Positions 11,226 to 24,129 of a stretch of 64,000 bases of DNA are shown piece after piece (the first letter of the stretch is position 1; each line of letters begins with the position of its first letter). The DNA is taken from the NCBI GenBank assembly GCA_944548615.1, contig OX155972.1:9979161-10043160 (forward strand), given 5' to 3'. Origin of the DNA: Micropterix aruncella. Its lineage: Eukaryota; Arthropoda; Insecta; Lepidoptera; Micropterigidae. The notes below the pieces were generated by a model. It searched no databases and was not told where the DNA came from. It saw nothing but the letters and a program-made list of their open reading frames with translations. The translations under genes were made by a program, and so were the position numbers.

Positions 11226-11960
11226 AAGACTTTATTGCCAATTTTAATTAATGTTTTGCATTTTTTTTTGAGGAAATGGATTGATATTGAACTAAACTTA
11301 TTTCTGTTGTTTTTATTTTATGAACGAGAGTTCTAAAAGCCCAAAATCAAAACAATTCTTCGCCCATTTTCTAAAAAAATTGACAAAGTTAAATATTTTT
11401 TTATCAACAATTTTATATGAAAGTAGTAAAAAATGATTCACTTATTATATAGAGTACTTTCACAACAATACATTGTATTTTTTTCATACCGTTTAGATGT
11501 CAAAACGATTCCAAAATATGTTATATTCTAAACCTCTTACAGCAAAAATTCACAAACAGTCGCCGGTTTAAGGTCAATTAATCAAAATTCTATAATAATT
11601 TTCAAAAAAGTAGCTCAGTCATTAGACAATATTATAAATGATCTTTTATGTTGTGCAATAAAACTTATAGAAATACAGTATTTTAACCTTAAATTCACGT
11701 CTGAAAAATTACGTAAATTCACGAAATGGGCAAAATCGTGTACGGCCTCTTAACCACACGCATCAAAAAGGAAAAACAACGGAAATCAAATTTTTATTTT
11801 ATTTTATTTTTGTTAAAAACATACAGCATAAAAATATAACATATACGCATAATATGTAATAGTAGTAAAGCCAATTTGCTATATAAGGATTACAAAATAT
11901 GCTAAACAATGCAATACAAAGATAACCAAAAAGAATTTAAAACTAACAGTTAAAATCGCT
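11226..11960. other. anonymous AT-rich DNA
   Basis: No gene recognised. A TTTTA-rich run at about 11790-11815 could be the tail of a minus-strand retroelement. Confidence 0.4.
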
Positions 11961-11964
11961 ATGT

Positions 11965-12110
11965 GCGAGTGTATGGGTGTTGGTATGTATTTGTGTGATG
12001 GAGAGCGTTTATGCGTGCGTGTGTGTGTTTGTATGTGTGTGTGCGTGTATGTATGGGTGTGTGTGGGTGTGTAGGTATCTGTATTGCGAATGTGCTTGTG
12101 AGTGCTTGTA
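11965..12110 (+). repeat. GT-rich imperfect microsatellite
   Basis: Alternating gtgtgtg/tgtatg sequence. Overlapping Cys/Val-rich open frames are artefacts of this composition. Confidence 0.7.
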
Positions 12111-12394
12111 TTTGCATGCTAATTCAATCCGATCTGATAATCAACCTTTCACGTACCTCCTTAACAAAGGATCGACTATTTTGGTGGTTAAATATGTCAA
12201 TATCGTTAAAGCATACATTGTATGCATGCATAACGCGCGGCAATAACGAATTGGAACCATGTTAGTGTTGAACCTTGGTACGTAAAAAGTTAAGTGAGCG
12301 CGCGCGAGTCGGGAAGGCGCTCGTATGCACACCCTACTCAGGAGGTATGGACTGTCCAACTCAGTATGAACAATTTTATGTGGAAATGATAACG

Positions 12395-12654
12395 TGGGTT
12401 GTCGACTACAACGGGCGAGCCCGTCACCTCAGGAAGTTTTAACGATTAGTCGTTCTATCTCCCTGGAGTGAACGTAGAAGACTTGGGACAAAAACAGTCC
12501 ACCATCTAGCTACGTCACAAGCCCGTAAGAGGCCAACGCCTTAACCGCGAGATAGCCAGGAATGTTACCTGGCAAGCCGACGCTCGCGCCCTTACTTCAA
12601 ATTGTGACCAGATTACTCCGGTCTCTCGATTGGTTCCGAGTTCGAGGTCGCGAT
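12395..12654 (+). mobile_element. 670-bp family, 3'-truncated copy
   Basis: Begins gggttgtcgactacaacggg and follows the family up to the gttccgagttcgaggtcgc block, where it stops abruptly. A small hairpin (tcagatatgt / acatatctga, 12660-12686) and a LINE 3' end follow directly. Confidence 0.7.
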
Positions 12655-12689
12655 TAGTATCAGATATGTAGAAACGACATATCTGATAA

Positions 12690-13290
12690 AGTAAAAGTAA
12701 AGTAAAAGGTATTTATTTCCAATACAACCATACAATTGTGTAGGAATGAGAGTAATTAATCTTAAATTAGTTACTCAATTTAGACAAGAGATGATATACA
12801 ATATATAGTTTTAAACTTACCAATTTACAAAAACATAGACTATATGATAACAGTTTACAAGAAAACAATTAACGGTAAATAATATGTATTAGATTAAATG
12901 GGTAGATACGATGCTATGTATTTTCAAAATATTTTAAGAAGTCGTTATGGGCATACATGTTGATTTTAAGCAGACAGACTCGGATAGATCTCTTGAAAAT
13001 ATCGATGTTTTTAATTTCTTTTAATCTTTCGGGCAATTTATTGAAAAGTTTGAGGCCTAAGTATCGACTAGTCGCCTGGAACTTGGCAGTACGATACTAC
13101 TCGCCGGTCCTCTAAGGTCTCTAAACCATAGCGTTGCAGACCTTTAGCGTACGACAATCCGTTGGAAAATAGGCGGAAATTTAGATGACGTATCACCGAT
13201 GATACTGTACTAATTGCGATATTGTACGATTCTGTACTAATTTGGCACATGTTGGACGTAATGCATTCGTTGTTTCCCAAAACTTAAAGG
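12690..13290 (-). pseudogene. LINE ORF2 C-terminus and 3' UTR (CR1/Jockey-like)
   Basis: On the minus strand the segment from about 13080 to 12922 reads SRYLGLKLFNKLPERLKEIK, then IFKRSIRVCLLKINMYAHND, and stops. This is the usual end of a LINE ORF2 after the reverse transcriptase. The upstream part is frame-shifted. The 3' UTR ends in a ctttacttttactttatc tail near 12690. Confidence 0.6.
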
Positions 13291-13701
13291 GATCATTTTA
13301 GTCTAAGGGATCTCTTTATACCAGTCTCCCCTAAAATGGATGTATAGTATGAAACGGTAAATAATCTAAAACACACAAAAATAAAATCAGGATTATAGAC
13401 ATAATTATATTCTCCATAAGTTATTAATTAATTTAAATAGTGATGCTACAGAAGGCGCTGTTTCAGGCGCCGGATCCTACGCTGAACGTAATATCCGGTG
13501 ATCTCGGCCACTAATTGACGCCGCTAAGGGTGAAATTTGATTTAACGTTAATTATGCCGCTGTGAGGTAAAACGGGCAAAAAAGACGGCTCTCTCGTTAA
13601 GCGAAAATAACCCCTAAGTATTGCGTAATTATTTACTCCGTGGCTACCTACCGCATGTTTAAAATTGTGTTATCCTAATTTCGCCCACTGCCCGATGTCT
13701 T

Positions 13702-13813
13702 ACCATAACGTCCGTAGCTGCGTTGAAACACTGGTTGCTGTCAGATCGCCGAAGTTAAACAGAGTTGGGCGTGATCAGTATGGGAGACCGCCTGAGTACT
13801 GCGACGTGATGTT
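13702..13813 (+). repeat. 5S rRNA-derived repeat, copy 1
   Basis: The order of blocks follows 5S rRNA: an ataacgtcc start, gttgaaacactggttg, cagatcgccgaagttaaac (box A region), gagttgggcgtgatcagta, tgggagaccgcctgagtac (box C region), then the closing strand gcgacgtgatgtt. It diverges too much for a functional 5S gene. Two similarly diverged copies lie at 52530-52640 and 54681-54766. Confidence 0.65.
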
Positions 13814-13838
13814 ATAAAAGTCTTAATATTTTAATATT

Positions 13839-14146
13839 GAGCCCGATTGCGTTTCTTTGTGAACTAAAACTGAAATTAGTTCAAGCGAACGAGATAGATC
13901 AATACGTTAGAGCGGAATATGAAACGAACGATCGTCGATAAAAACAACCTGTCGAACTTATACTCGTCCGAATAAATTTGAACACATTTCGTGCGGTGTT
14001 AGATTCAGATGCTTTATTTTTGGTGGGTAGTTTTAATGCGAAAAAGTGACAACCGTTCATTTCTCTATACGCTCTAGTGTATTGCCCTGTCTCGTTCACA
14101 CGAAGTAATATCCGATTTTAGTTCATGAAGAAACGCAATCGAGCCC
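13839..14146. mobile_element. short TIR element (GGGCYCG family), copy 2
   Basis: A 308-bp copy of the family described at 1554-1872. Ends are GAGCCCGATTGCG and CGCAATCGAGCCC, with att on both flanks as a likely 3-bp target duplication. Confidence 0.8.
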
Positions 14147-15181
14147 ATTAACGTCATATTTTGTGAGTTGGTTCAGTACATTTTGTATACATTGATGAGA
14201 TGTAAATGTCCCTGTGGTCCATAAAGATGCAAAGTTACAACTTTTTCCAAAATTTGATTATTTTATTACTCGTATTTAACTCAGAAATCATGCGTACAAT
14301 AAAAAACTACTAAAGAAAAAAAAGACAAATTGAAGAAATCGCCATAAATAGTTTATTTATTTAATTAAATTAACAAGAGTTCGTTGGTCAATTGCGTAAT
14401 AAAAAAAAAATGAGTATTCGTGTTTTTTGCTAATATTAAAATTTCGATTTCTCGTTAACATGGGGAAAATAGATTTTATAAATAATTTGTATTCAACAAT
14501 TTATATAAATGATTTAGAAATTATATTGTAAAAATAATTTTATTAAAAATATTCTACTTGTTTACTCGACGTACTCTTCATTTGATATGTCACATTGCAA
14601 AATAATTTTTTTTTCATTTTGCGTATACATTTTTATTAAAAATATATGATTGCTTTACTCCATTTTTTAATTGTTTCAATTAAATGAAGTGTCAAATGAA
14701 AGGTCTGATTGAGTACATTCCAAAAAATTATTTATGTATATATAGGGATAAAAATATAAACCAGAAATATTTCGTTAGAAACCGTGCTCAGACAGCTATT
14801 TACATAATTTTATCGACATTCTACAAAAATATTTCACACCCGTTTGTTTCAAATTAGAAACATTGTATGAAGGGAGTCGTCTAGAAGTTGGTCTTTCAAG
14901 TAATAGTTGGTGCCATGAGGGTGGATGACAGAAAAGTAGAAGAAATAAGCATACTGGCCACACATTCAAGAAATACTTGTCTAGATATATACAATAGAAA
15001 TAGTGTCTTCAGCACGTCGTACCTTCTTGCATAAGTTGCTTGAATGTTCAAAAATAGTGATTTTCGAGGGATGTTTTTGTTGTTTTTTGTTAGAACAATA
15101 AAGGTTATTGTATATTGTTAAAAGTTTCGAATGTCTTAGGACTGACTGCAAATTTAGAAATAAAATTATGAAACTGTTAAT
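14147..15181. other. anonymous AT-rich DNA with a diverged repeat
   Basis: No gene. Around 14690-14890, gtgtcaaatgaaaggtctga and following text match the repeats at 28190-28590 and 31640-32245. Confidence 0.5.
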
Positions 15182-15193
15182 ATTTTAGAAATT

Positions 15194-15330
15194 GAAGACT
15201 ATCGCGGTTGTTTGACATTATAAATAGGATAGAAAACGAATTAACCGCGTGACTAGTCATCGCAAACTTTGTAGCAAACGTCGGGTGCTACAAATTTCAC
15301 GCGGTTAATTCGTTTTCTATCCTATTTATA
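15194..15330. mobile_element. Penelope-derived 137-bp foldback with perfect 12-bp TSD
   Basis: The left end carries the segment ctatcgcggttgtttgacat..ggatagaaaacgaattaaccgcgtga. The right end carries the reverse complement of its last part. Both match the ends of the Penelope-like element at 56560-57871. The direct repeat ATTTTAGAAATT lies at 15182-15193 and 15331-15342, a perfect 12-bp target duplication. No coding sequence remains. Confidence 0.85.
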
Positions 15331-15342
15331 ATTTTAGAAATT

Positions 15343-16610
15343 ATTAAAAAGCGTAAGAAAAAATATGGTATTTTTTATTTCTTTTTAGTAAAATTACATA
15401 CCTATTTATTAATAAACGATATGTCATAACTAAAATACACATATCTTTTTTTTAAATACATATATTTTTATAGTAAAATTACAGTAATGTAAATTTATAG
15501 TTAGGTAATTATTGGAAATATTTTAAATCGAAATCACGGTCTGCGATCACTAGTCATCATCATAATCACTAATTTTGTGAGTCAAATTGACGACACTAGT
15601 GGCACAGTATACCATGCATGACACAGTGGCGGGTTAAGAAAAGCTTCCTGTGAATATTAATCCTATCAGTTTAAACAAAAAATATTTATTTCATTGATTT
15701 AAAAAAATATTGCACGGGACAACTGATAATTTTAAACATTCAAGCATAAATTTTCAAAACTTTTATCATTTATCATCAAGGAATAATCTCAATATTTCCT
15801 GAAAGGAAATAGGTGAAATAAAATCAATACTTTTTTATTATAGCCTATCCTAAAGGATAACATACTTTTTCTAGGTTGGTACGCTTTAAAATCTAGGACC
15901 CATTATTTCGGAAGTAACAAATTTAATTTATAATAAAAGCCTTTAACAAAGTATTTCTATACTGACAAAATCGGCATTGCTTTCAATCTGTAGTTAATAA
16001 AATCCAATAACAATTTAATTGTAACAACGCAAACGAAACTGTGATTGCTTTATAGGTCTTGTTAAGCGAAACCACCCAGAAACGATTTAAGATTTGAGGT
16101 TGACAAAACCGGAACAGGAGCTCACGTTTTTTTCTGCAAACTGTCCAGTTCGTTGTTTCGTTCTGCGAGATTCCTCTGCGTACACACGTCGTCCAAAACG
16201 TATGGTGGTATTTGTAGATACACCCGTCAGAAATGCAGCTAATTGTATGAAAAACATCTATTATATGCTGTTAGCAAAAATATTATTATAGCTATATGTG
16301 AAATATAAAACATACGCATAATAAAGAAATTATAAAAAAAGCTTGCTTAAATACCCATTGTACATGCTTTTACTCCGTAGTAAAGCGGTTTCAAAACATC
16401 ATGATTTAATAGAAGACGTGACCAAATCTAAGCGAAACTAAAAAATATCGAAATTTAATATTAAATACAATAATAATTTTAATAAAGTCGTTATTTGCAC
16501 TTAAAATTTTAACACAAAAGGCGAGCTTATCGCCACATAGAAATATCTTACAACTAACCCGATCATAGTGCAGTGGTAAATGCGCGCGTTGTGGAAATAA
16601 ATAATATTAT
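15343..16610. other. anonymous AT-rich DNA
   Basis: No gene recognised. A 65-codon open frame at 16094-16291 has no recognisable domain. Confidence 0.5.
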
Positions 16611-16639
16611 GTGTGTCTACACAAAATACAAACTACTAT

Positions 16640-16909
16640 ATTTAAAACTAAGAATGGCCAAGGTGAATGGTTAGAAATAGTTTCCTGCACCAGTTCAACC
16701 TTTTTTATAATAAGATTCCATTGTGCGTCAGGGGTCTTGGAGACGTTCATTTTAAGAAAAAGTTCCAGGACATTCTTATCAAGAACCCAATTTATTCTAT
16801 TAGGGACTTTGACAATATTGAATTTCCTAATCTTTCATGATTACTTTTATTATAATACTGTATATGTAAAAAAAAAATCCTCACGATATATCAAATCATT
16901 TTGATAATC
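16640..16909 (+). pseudogene. LINE ORF2 C-terminal fragment
   Basis: Around 16754-16840 one frame reads FKKKFQDILIKNPIYSIRDF, then DNIEFPNLS and a stop. This parallels the end of the 26644-27414 ORF (FKKIIIHNLVRNPIYGIREF). It is therefore a fragment of the same LINE group. Upstream coding is disrupted. Confidence 0.55.
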
Positions 16910-17300
16910 GGAGACGGATTACATTAATAAAATTTGTATTGACTATTTCTATTGAGACATTTCTATTTGTAATCTTATAATTGTGGTATTTCTGATTTGA
17001 CTATTGTATAACTGACAATCCGTTTTCATATTTTGACTATTTGTATTTTTTATTTATACCTACTTAGGTATTTTAGTACCTATAATATTTTTTTAATGGA
17101 CCATATATTTTTATTGGAAATTTATTTTATAATTGTTTTTTCCTTTTAAAGAAATAGTCAATCTGTATAAAAAATAATTATGCCACATAAGGTATAACAT
17201 GCCAAGAGTAGGGATATCTACCAACTGGTTTATTTTATAAAATAAAATGAATAAAAAAAGAGGACATTGGGAGAGGAAGAATAAAAATGGTAAGAACTGG

Positions 17301-17402
17301 TTACTTCTTAGAAAAGTAGTAACTTTTGAGGCGAGTCTTGAATGATTGTAAAGTAGGGGAACTTCGTATATTTGCTGGAAGATCGATCCAGATTCTTGCA
17401 CC
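17301..17402 (-). pseudogene. LINE reverse-transcriptase tail fragment
   Basis: On the minus strand this reads RIWIDLPANIRSSPTLQSFK, then TRLKSYYFSKK and a stop. The pattern IWxxLPxxIRxSxTLxSFKxxLKxYxF is characteristic of the C-terminus of many LINE reverse-transcriptase proteins. It differs from the other LINE ends in this window, so it is a separate family. Confidence 0.6.
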
Positions 17403-17461
17403 TTCTTATGGTTTAGGGGTATTTTTCGGTGAATGGGGTTGGACCCTTGGTCAGAATTCAT

Positions 17462-18199
<738 letters not shown>

Positions 18200-18313
18200 T
18201 AAAATTGAAATTATGCATTATTACTAAATAAATAAAATTATTAAATAAACGAAAGGGCACTTATCTGGTCTGTGGCGACCAGGAGCGACTCCACGCCTTT
18301 TTCTTACTCTCTC

Positions 18314-18394
18314 GACTAACGATCACTATTCATCCATATATCTCATAAATAAGCCCTATTTATGAGATATATGGATGAATAGTGATCGTTAGTC
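18314..18394. repeat. perfect 37-bp-arm hairpin between two TA arrays
   Basis: Arms 18314-18350 and 18358-18394 are exact reverse complements around a 7-nt loop (aagccct). A second hairpin follows at 18495-18525 (14-bp arms, 3-nt loop; core ccttcgctact). Both lie in the 370-bp unique interval between TA arrays 3 and 4. Confidence 0.9.
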
Positions 18395-18563
18395 GACTGC
18401 AAAAGGACCTAACTTACATTGCACCGTCGAAAGTCGTGCACATCCGTAAGTATATCTCATTCAAACATAAGCATTTCCCAATACAAGCTGGGATTTCCTT
18501 CGCTACTTTTTAAGTAGCGAAGGAAGCTAAGTAAGCTTTTACTAATTTTATTTTAAATAAAAA

Positions 18564-19407
<844 letters not shown>

Positions 19408-19560
19408 CTAGCTGACCCGACAGACTTTGTCCTGTACACATTTCAATAAATTTGTTTGTGGTCGTTTGTGGTAAATTTGTGAAAAGCTATTGGAATATGT
19501 AAACTAGGGAAAAAAACTATTGTGCCACCCCAAGAATTTCCCGGCAATCATACAACCCCC
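19408..19560 (-). mobile_element. Helitron-like 3' terminus, divergent family
   Basis: The plus strand reads ctagctgacccgacagactt after an A, i.e. the inverse of a ..gtcagCTAG end. Only the terminal part is recognisable. A C-rich run follows at about 19555-19571. Confidence 0.45.
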
Positions 19561-19811
19561 CCCCCCCCCCCCTGCACCAAACCCCAACTTGGAAACGATA
19601 GTGGAAGCGTAACCATTTCCAACCGAATCATAATTAGCAGCAACCTTTGTTCTAAGTCACAATATAATCTTGATTCATTTGGGTCAAATTGGGAAAGTGA
19701 ACAAAACTTCAAAAGTGGGTACCGCATGAATTGAGTGAAGCTCATCAGCAAACATGCTTCGAGTCTTTCGTTACGTTACTCAACCAGCACAATAATGAGG
19801 GTATTCGTTAA

Positions 19812-20394
19812 GGCGACATAAGACATCAGAAAAATATCCGAATGGAAGTACACTCGATAAAATAGGCGGGGTCAATTTTGTAGGGTTTGGCCCATACAAA
19901 TCCAGCGTTGACGAAGCGTCAAGCACTGATTTTACGTCTGCTCGCGCCGGCTACTAGGCGTATACTAAATTATGCTCTATCGCAGCGTTCGCACAGAATA
20001 ACTATCTTTAGGCAGTGGTGGCATAAGTGTGTTAATGGCAAAGCATATTTAGCGTAACTCTCTGAGCGCTCTCACGTTTTAATCAATTGTAATTAATTTA
20101 GTGTCTAAATAAAAAATGTGACTAAATGCTGCCCTAGAGAATTAACCAGTCAATGTAATGAAATTATAATAAGACACTCACCTCTTACATTGTAGGAGTA
20201 ATCGCGCATGAAATGTTTGAAGTCACTTTAAAGCCTTAATTTCCAAGGCAATGAGCAACTTCGTTGAGTCCAAATTTTAAATTGGTTTCTTATTGAGGGA
20301 TTCACTTAGAAACTTTTTTTAATTAATGCCTTTGTTATTCAAATAATTCATCTAAAATTCATCAGATATGATCGTTCGCAGGTATCATGTCGCC
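19812..20394. mobile_element. TTAA-flanked element with GGCGACAT ends
   Basis: GGCGACATAAGAC at the left and the inverse GGTATCATGTCGCC at the right face each other with TTAA directly outside both (19808-19811, 20395-20398). About 583 bp, non-coding. The TTAA duplication suggests a piggyBac- or Kolobok-type MITE. Confidence 0.55.
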
Positions 20395-20398
20395 TTAA

Positions 20399-21490
20399 GG
20401 GTGAAAAAGGTATCTGCGCTTTAGGTATCTAGAATGCTTACGGACACTGAGAAAAATATTGGGTTGATTCTTACATTAACATTTTGTTATTACGGTTTTA
20501 TACAGAGTAACGATGTTTCAGTCGTAATTTTGTTGAACTACAAGGAATTTTGTTGACACTCCATCACTCTATTATATGTATTGTAACGAGCCACCCCTCA
20601 CTAGACTCCAAGTTGTTTGATGTGAGGAGGTGGTGTCAACTTGCGGGTTATCTCCTTATTGAAAGTCTATATTGTATCAGAAGGAAATTATAGTAATTTA
20701 TATTGCCAGTTTGTTAACGTTTCCCGAATATGTCAGGGGTTGACGCGAATGCGGTAACTATCTGCCTGAAGTTACGAGGGTGCATGGATATGGATTATAG
20801 TTTGTGCTCAAAGTATCTCGTACTCGACACGGCTCGAGTCTGTAGGAGTTCAGACTGATGCTTGCTCGTCTCGATATGAGGGAGGAAGGAAGAGGTACCC
20901 AAAATGGTCGGACCCGTTGACCCAACTCATGAGACTAGTTGATTCCGCCGCTGTCTTGGGAGTAGCGATCATTCGAGAAATGCTGGTGCTATTTTCGCCG
21001 CCTTATAAAGGCCAAAAAATGACGCAATCCAAAATATTCCGAGTAAAAATGTTGTTGAATGTAACTGATTTGACAACGTAGTTAAAATTTGTGCTAATTC
21101 AGCGCTGCACGAGGTGGAACAATGGCTGTATTGACGTCAGTGCATTTCACTGGAATTCAATGCAATTGTTGACTGGCATGTACGATACTTAAGGATCGTT
21201 ACAGTTTCAACATTGTCCTTACGGTTAATACGAAAATATCTGTATACTGTAATTTCAACATGATTCATGTGTCCGAATATATCCGTACATATCTTACTAC
21301 ATTCTGTCATGTTAAAATCGAGATCCCAATGTCGCGACGAATGAAATAACATTACGGCACGGTAACTGCCGTCATGCCAACACCGTTACGCGTCAAGTTT
21401 ATTCAATTCATACGTATGGACCATAGTCCGAGTTCTATACGTAAATCTGGTTGAAACATGCGTATTTCCGTGTATTGCATCGTTATATTT
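20399..21490. other. anonymous DNA
   Basis: No gene recognised; GC content is slightly raised at 20590-21000. Confidence 0.4.
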
Positions 21491-21499
21491 TTCTCAGTG

Positions 21500-22140
21500 G
21501 ACGCGCAGTGAAAAAATAACTGAAGATTTCGCAGCGTTCTTTGCATTTGTTACAACAGGATCTTGTCCTTTTTTGGCTCGATTCGTAGCTATGGACGGAA
21601 CACTGCGTCATGCATACGATCCTGAAATAATAGTCTATTACCTGGAAACGACAATCATCACCAACTTCTAAGAAATTCAAGTCCGTTCCATCCACCGGTA
21701 AGATCATGGGCTCTCTTTTTTGGAACAGTCGAGGAGTCGTAATGATTGAATGACTTGATCATCGAACTACTGTAACTAAGGCTATATATTCTGTACAAAT
21801 AAATACATCGCGAACGCAATACATGAAAAACAAAGTCGCAAACTAGCAAAAATTGTTTTGTATCCCTAATATAACAACCTAACCCATTGAAGAAGCGATT
21901 TACATTGAAGAAGTACTGGAACATCCTCCATTCTTACCGGATCTTACCCCTAGTGACTTATATATACTTATTACGGATATTAAAGAAACATCTGAGAGGT
22001 CAAAAATTTGAAGATGATGACGCGGTTGGAGCCGAAATGCATGCAGGAATTTTTAGGTGATCGGGTTGAAGGGTTTTTAGGAAGGGTATTTATGTTTCGA
22101 AAAAATATGTATTAAGTGCATAAACCTAAAAGATGAGTAT
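21500..22140 (+). pseudogene. mariner transposase pseudogene
   Basis: Read with frameshifts, the strand gives RFVAMDGTLRHAYDPE (mariner RFVTMDETWIHHYDPE region with the catalytic Asp), then KIMGSLFWNSRGVVMIE (the xGKxMxxVFWDxxGVxxIDY block), then LEHPPFLPDLTPSDLY (the HPPYSPDLAPSD block with the third catalytic residue region). A RGQKFEDDD-like segment and a C-terminal Lys-Cys-Ile follow. Several in-frame stops and shifts make it dead. Transposon ends were not located. Confidence 0.75.
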
Positions 22141-22157
22141 GTCGATCAATAAAAGAA

Positions 22158-22360
22158 CATTATAAATAAGTTAAAAACGATTTTACCCCGTGAAGATTAT
22201 AACATCCGACGTTTTGGCGATGTTGCAACCACCGTTGTCTAGGGTAGAGTGTCAGTCTACCCTAGACAACAACGGTTGCAACATCGACGAGACGTCGGGT
22301 GTTAACGCAGTAATTTCATTTATATCTTATTTATAATGTCAAACAACCGCAAACAGTCTT
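22158..22360. mobile_element. Penelope-derived foldback copy 2
   Basis: Left and right halves are inverted copies of the Penelope terminal region: ttaccccgtgaag, gacgttttggcgatgttgca and ctagggtag on the left, mirrored on the right. The centre is near 22250. It contains no coding sequence. Confidence 0.75.
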
Positions 22361-22412
22361 GCCGCAAACAACCGCAAACAGTCTTGCCGCAAACAACCAA
22401 ACAGTCTTAAAC
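22340..22412 (+). repeat. small tandem repeat, about 23-bp unit
   Basis: Three copies of caaacaaccgcaaacagtct-like text, apparently an amplification of the Penelope terminus gtcaaacaaccgc. Confidence 0.7.
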
Positions 22413-22562
22413 AAAAGAACATTCAATAAAAGTTAATTTCCTTATATTCATTTGTAGTATAATTCTTATAATAGTTATGTAGTATATACTTATATAACTG
22501 TAATTTATAATTATATAGTGTATATGACAATTACATAGTATATAACTTCCTTATGGTGTTAC

Positions 22563-23393
22563 TAACTTCCTATTGGTGACTTTTGCATTCCGCCTCCAAT
22601 GCACTGGAAGGTAATGCTCTATGACTGGACGCCAGAGATGCTGAAATTTTATTTGAATGCCTTTCAGCATACACTTCCAGACCCCGGTAACCTCGCTCGT
22701 TGGAGCTTTGCCGAGGATAGTTCTTGTCCCCTCTGTAGCAATACCCCTTGCACAGCTAGACACATTCTAGCTGGCTGCAAGGTGGCCTTAGATCAAGGAC
22801 GGTACACTTACCGCCATGACAAAGTTCTCGCTGTTATTCGCGAGGTAATTAGTCTCTCAGTGGCTCGTGCCAACAAGGGTTTGACAGTATACTCCAAACC
22901 CCCAATACAGTTTGTGCGGGATGGCTCTAAAGGCAAAAAACATTTAACTACAAAACCTTTCTCAATAATCGAGAAAGCTACAGATTGGACTCTGGAGGTT
23001 GATTCGGTCTCTAAGCAGTATAAATTCCCTGAAAGTCTCGGATGCACAGCCCTCCGTCCAGATATAACTCTTTACTCTCTATCTCGGAAGGTGGCTCTTA
23101 TTGTAGAATTAACTGTTCCATGGGAATCAAATATCCCAAAAGACCACGAGTACAAATTAAATAAATACCATGATCTTGCAAATGCCGTAACCCGGAACGG
23201 CTTCACTGTTCACCTTCACGCGGTGGAAGTTGGCGCTCGTGGCCTGCCAGCTAAATCTCTATTTCACCTCTTTAAAGATCTTGGCCTTTCCAGAAAAATA
23301 ATCAACTCTTTCTTAGAAAAATTATCTAAAACTGCGATTTGCGCATCTCAAATTCTATGGCTTCGAAGGGGGAGTGAATGGGTGGCAAGGTGA
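22563..23393 (+). pseudogene. 3' end of a LINE with restriction-like endonuclease (R2/NeSL-type)
   Basis: An open frame of about 264 codons with a C-terminal layout typical of early-branching LINEs. A zinc-knuckle-like CPLCSNTPCTARHILAGC (Cys43, Cys46, His55, Cys60; C-x2-C-x8-H-x4-C) precedes a restriction-like endonuclease core: RPDITLYS (Asp155), VALIVELTVPWE (Glu170), YKLNKY (Lys186 region). The reverse transcriptase and N-terminal DNA-binding domains are missing, so the copy is 5'-truncated at about 22560. The frame is intact up to a natural stop at 23393, suggesting recent arrival. A 3' UTR of unknown length follows. Members of this group often insert at fixed sites; no target gene is visible here. 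Confidence 0.75.
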
Positions 23394-23396
23394 ACG

Positions 23397-23760
23397 CTCA
23401 CATGTGGCAAGACAGCTGTCCTAAACCTACCACAGCCGGTTCGTAAGTCCGGAATCCACTGCTCACCCCCCAGAAGTGTAAAAAAAATAGTATTATGATG
23501 GGCCCGACTCCGGTCGGTGAATTCCATGGCAGCTCCGTTTGTATTTATTATTTATATATATATTATATTGACGATTTTCCACAATTTTTAAAGATTTTTC
23601 AGACATGCATTTAATTAAATAGGTATTTAAATTATTCTAAGGGGACTATTTTTATGAGCCTGGTCTTTAGATGGTATTACTCTAGAGTGATTTTTCGGTG
23701 AATAAACTTCTGTATATTCTATACATCTTTTTCTGTGATTACGATATAAATTTTATGATA
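23397..23760. other. probable 3' UTR of the LINE and flanking DNA
   Basis: No further coding recognised. The LINE end cannot be fixed because there is no clear tail or target duplication. Confidence 0.35.
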
Positions 23761-23769
23761 ATGGAGTCC

Positions 23770-24085
23770 GGCGCCCTAACCGCGCACTCGCAAAAACTGC
23801 TGTACCCGAAATCGTCGTCAAATACCCCACCAATCATCCCAGAGCCGTTCTACAAGCATGTCTCGCATGAATTCTATCGCCGATACGCGAAAATCCATAT
23901 TATACGTATATTGGATATTTGCAATTCGAGCAGACAGCATTTTACGGACGTTTCAATGGCCGCGGTGACATTTCTTGTGCGCCCGCGCACTCCGCAAGCA
24001 CCCACGCTGCCCATGCCCGCTAGCGCCGTCCCGCTCCGATTCGTACTGCGCTAGAGGGAGATGGAGAGCGTCTGCAGGTTGCTGG
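23770..24085. other. CpG-rich island, possible exon or promoter
   Basis: Distinctly GC/CpG-rich against AT-rich surroundings. A 118-codon plus-strand frame (23698-24054) covers it but shows no known domain. Confidence 0.3.
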
Positions 24086-24129
24086 GTCGACGCAGCCGGT
24101 GTTAGACTATGAGATAGATGCAAGATCTT

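Noticed and set aside
12141..12359. Coding frames beside the GT-rich tract
   Set aside because: They are composition-driven and lack any recognised domain.
22599..23393. Host nuclease gene
   Set aside because: The zinc knuckle plus RPD/E-LTVPWE order and adjacent truncation fit a LINE C-terminus better than any host gene.
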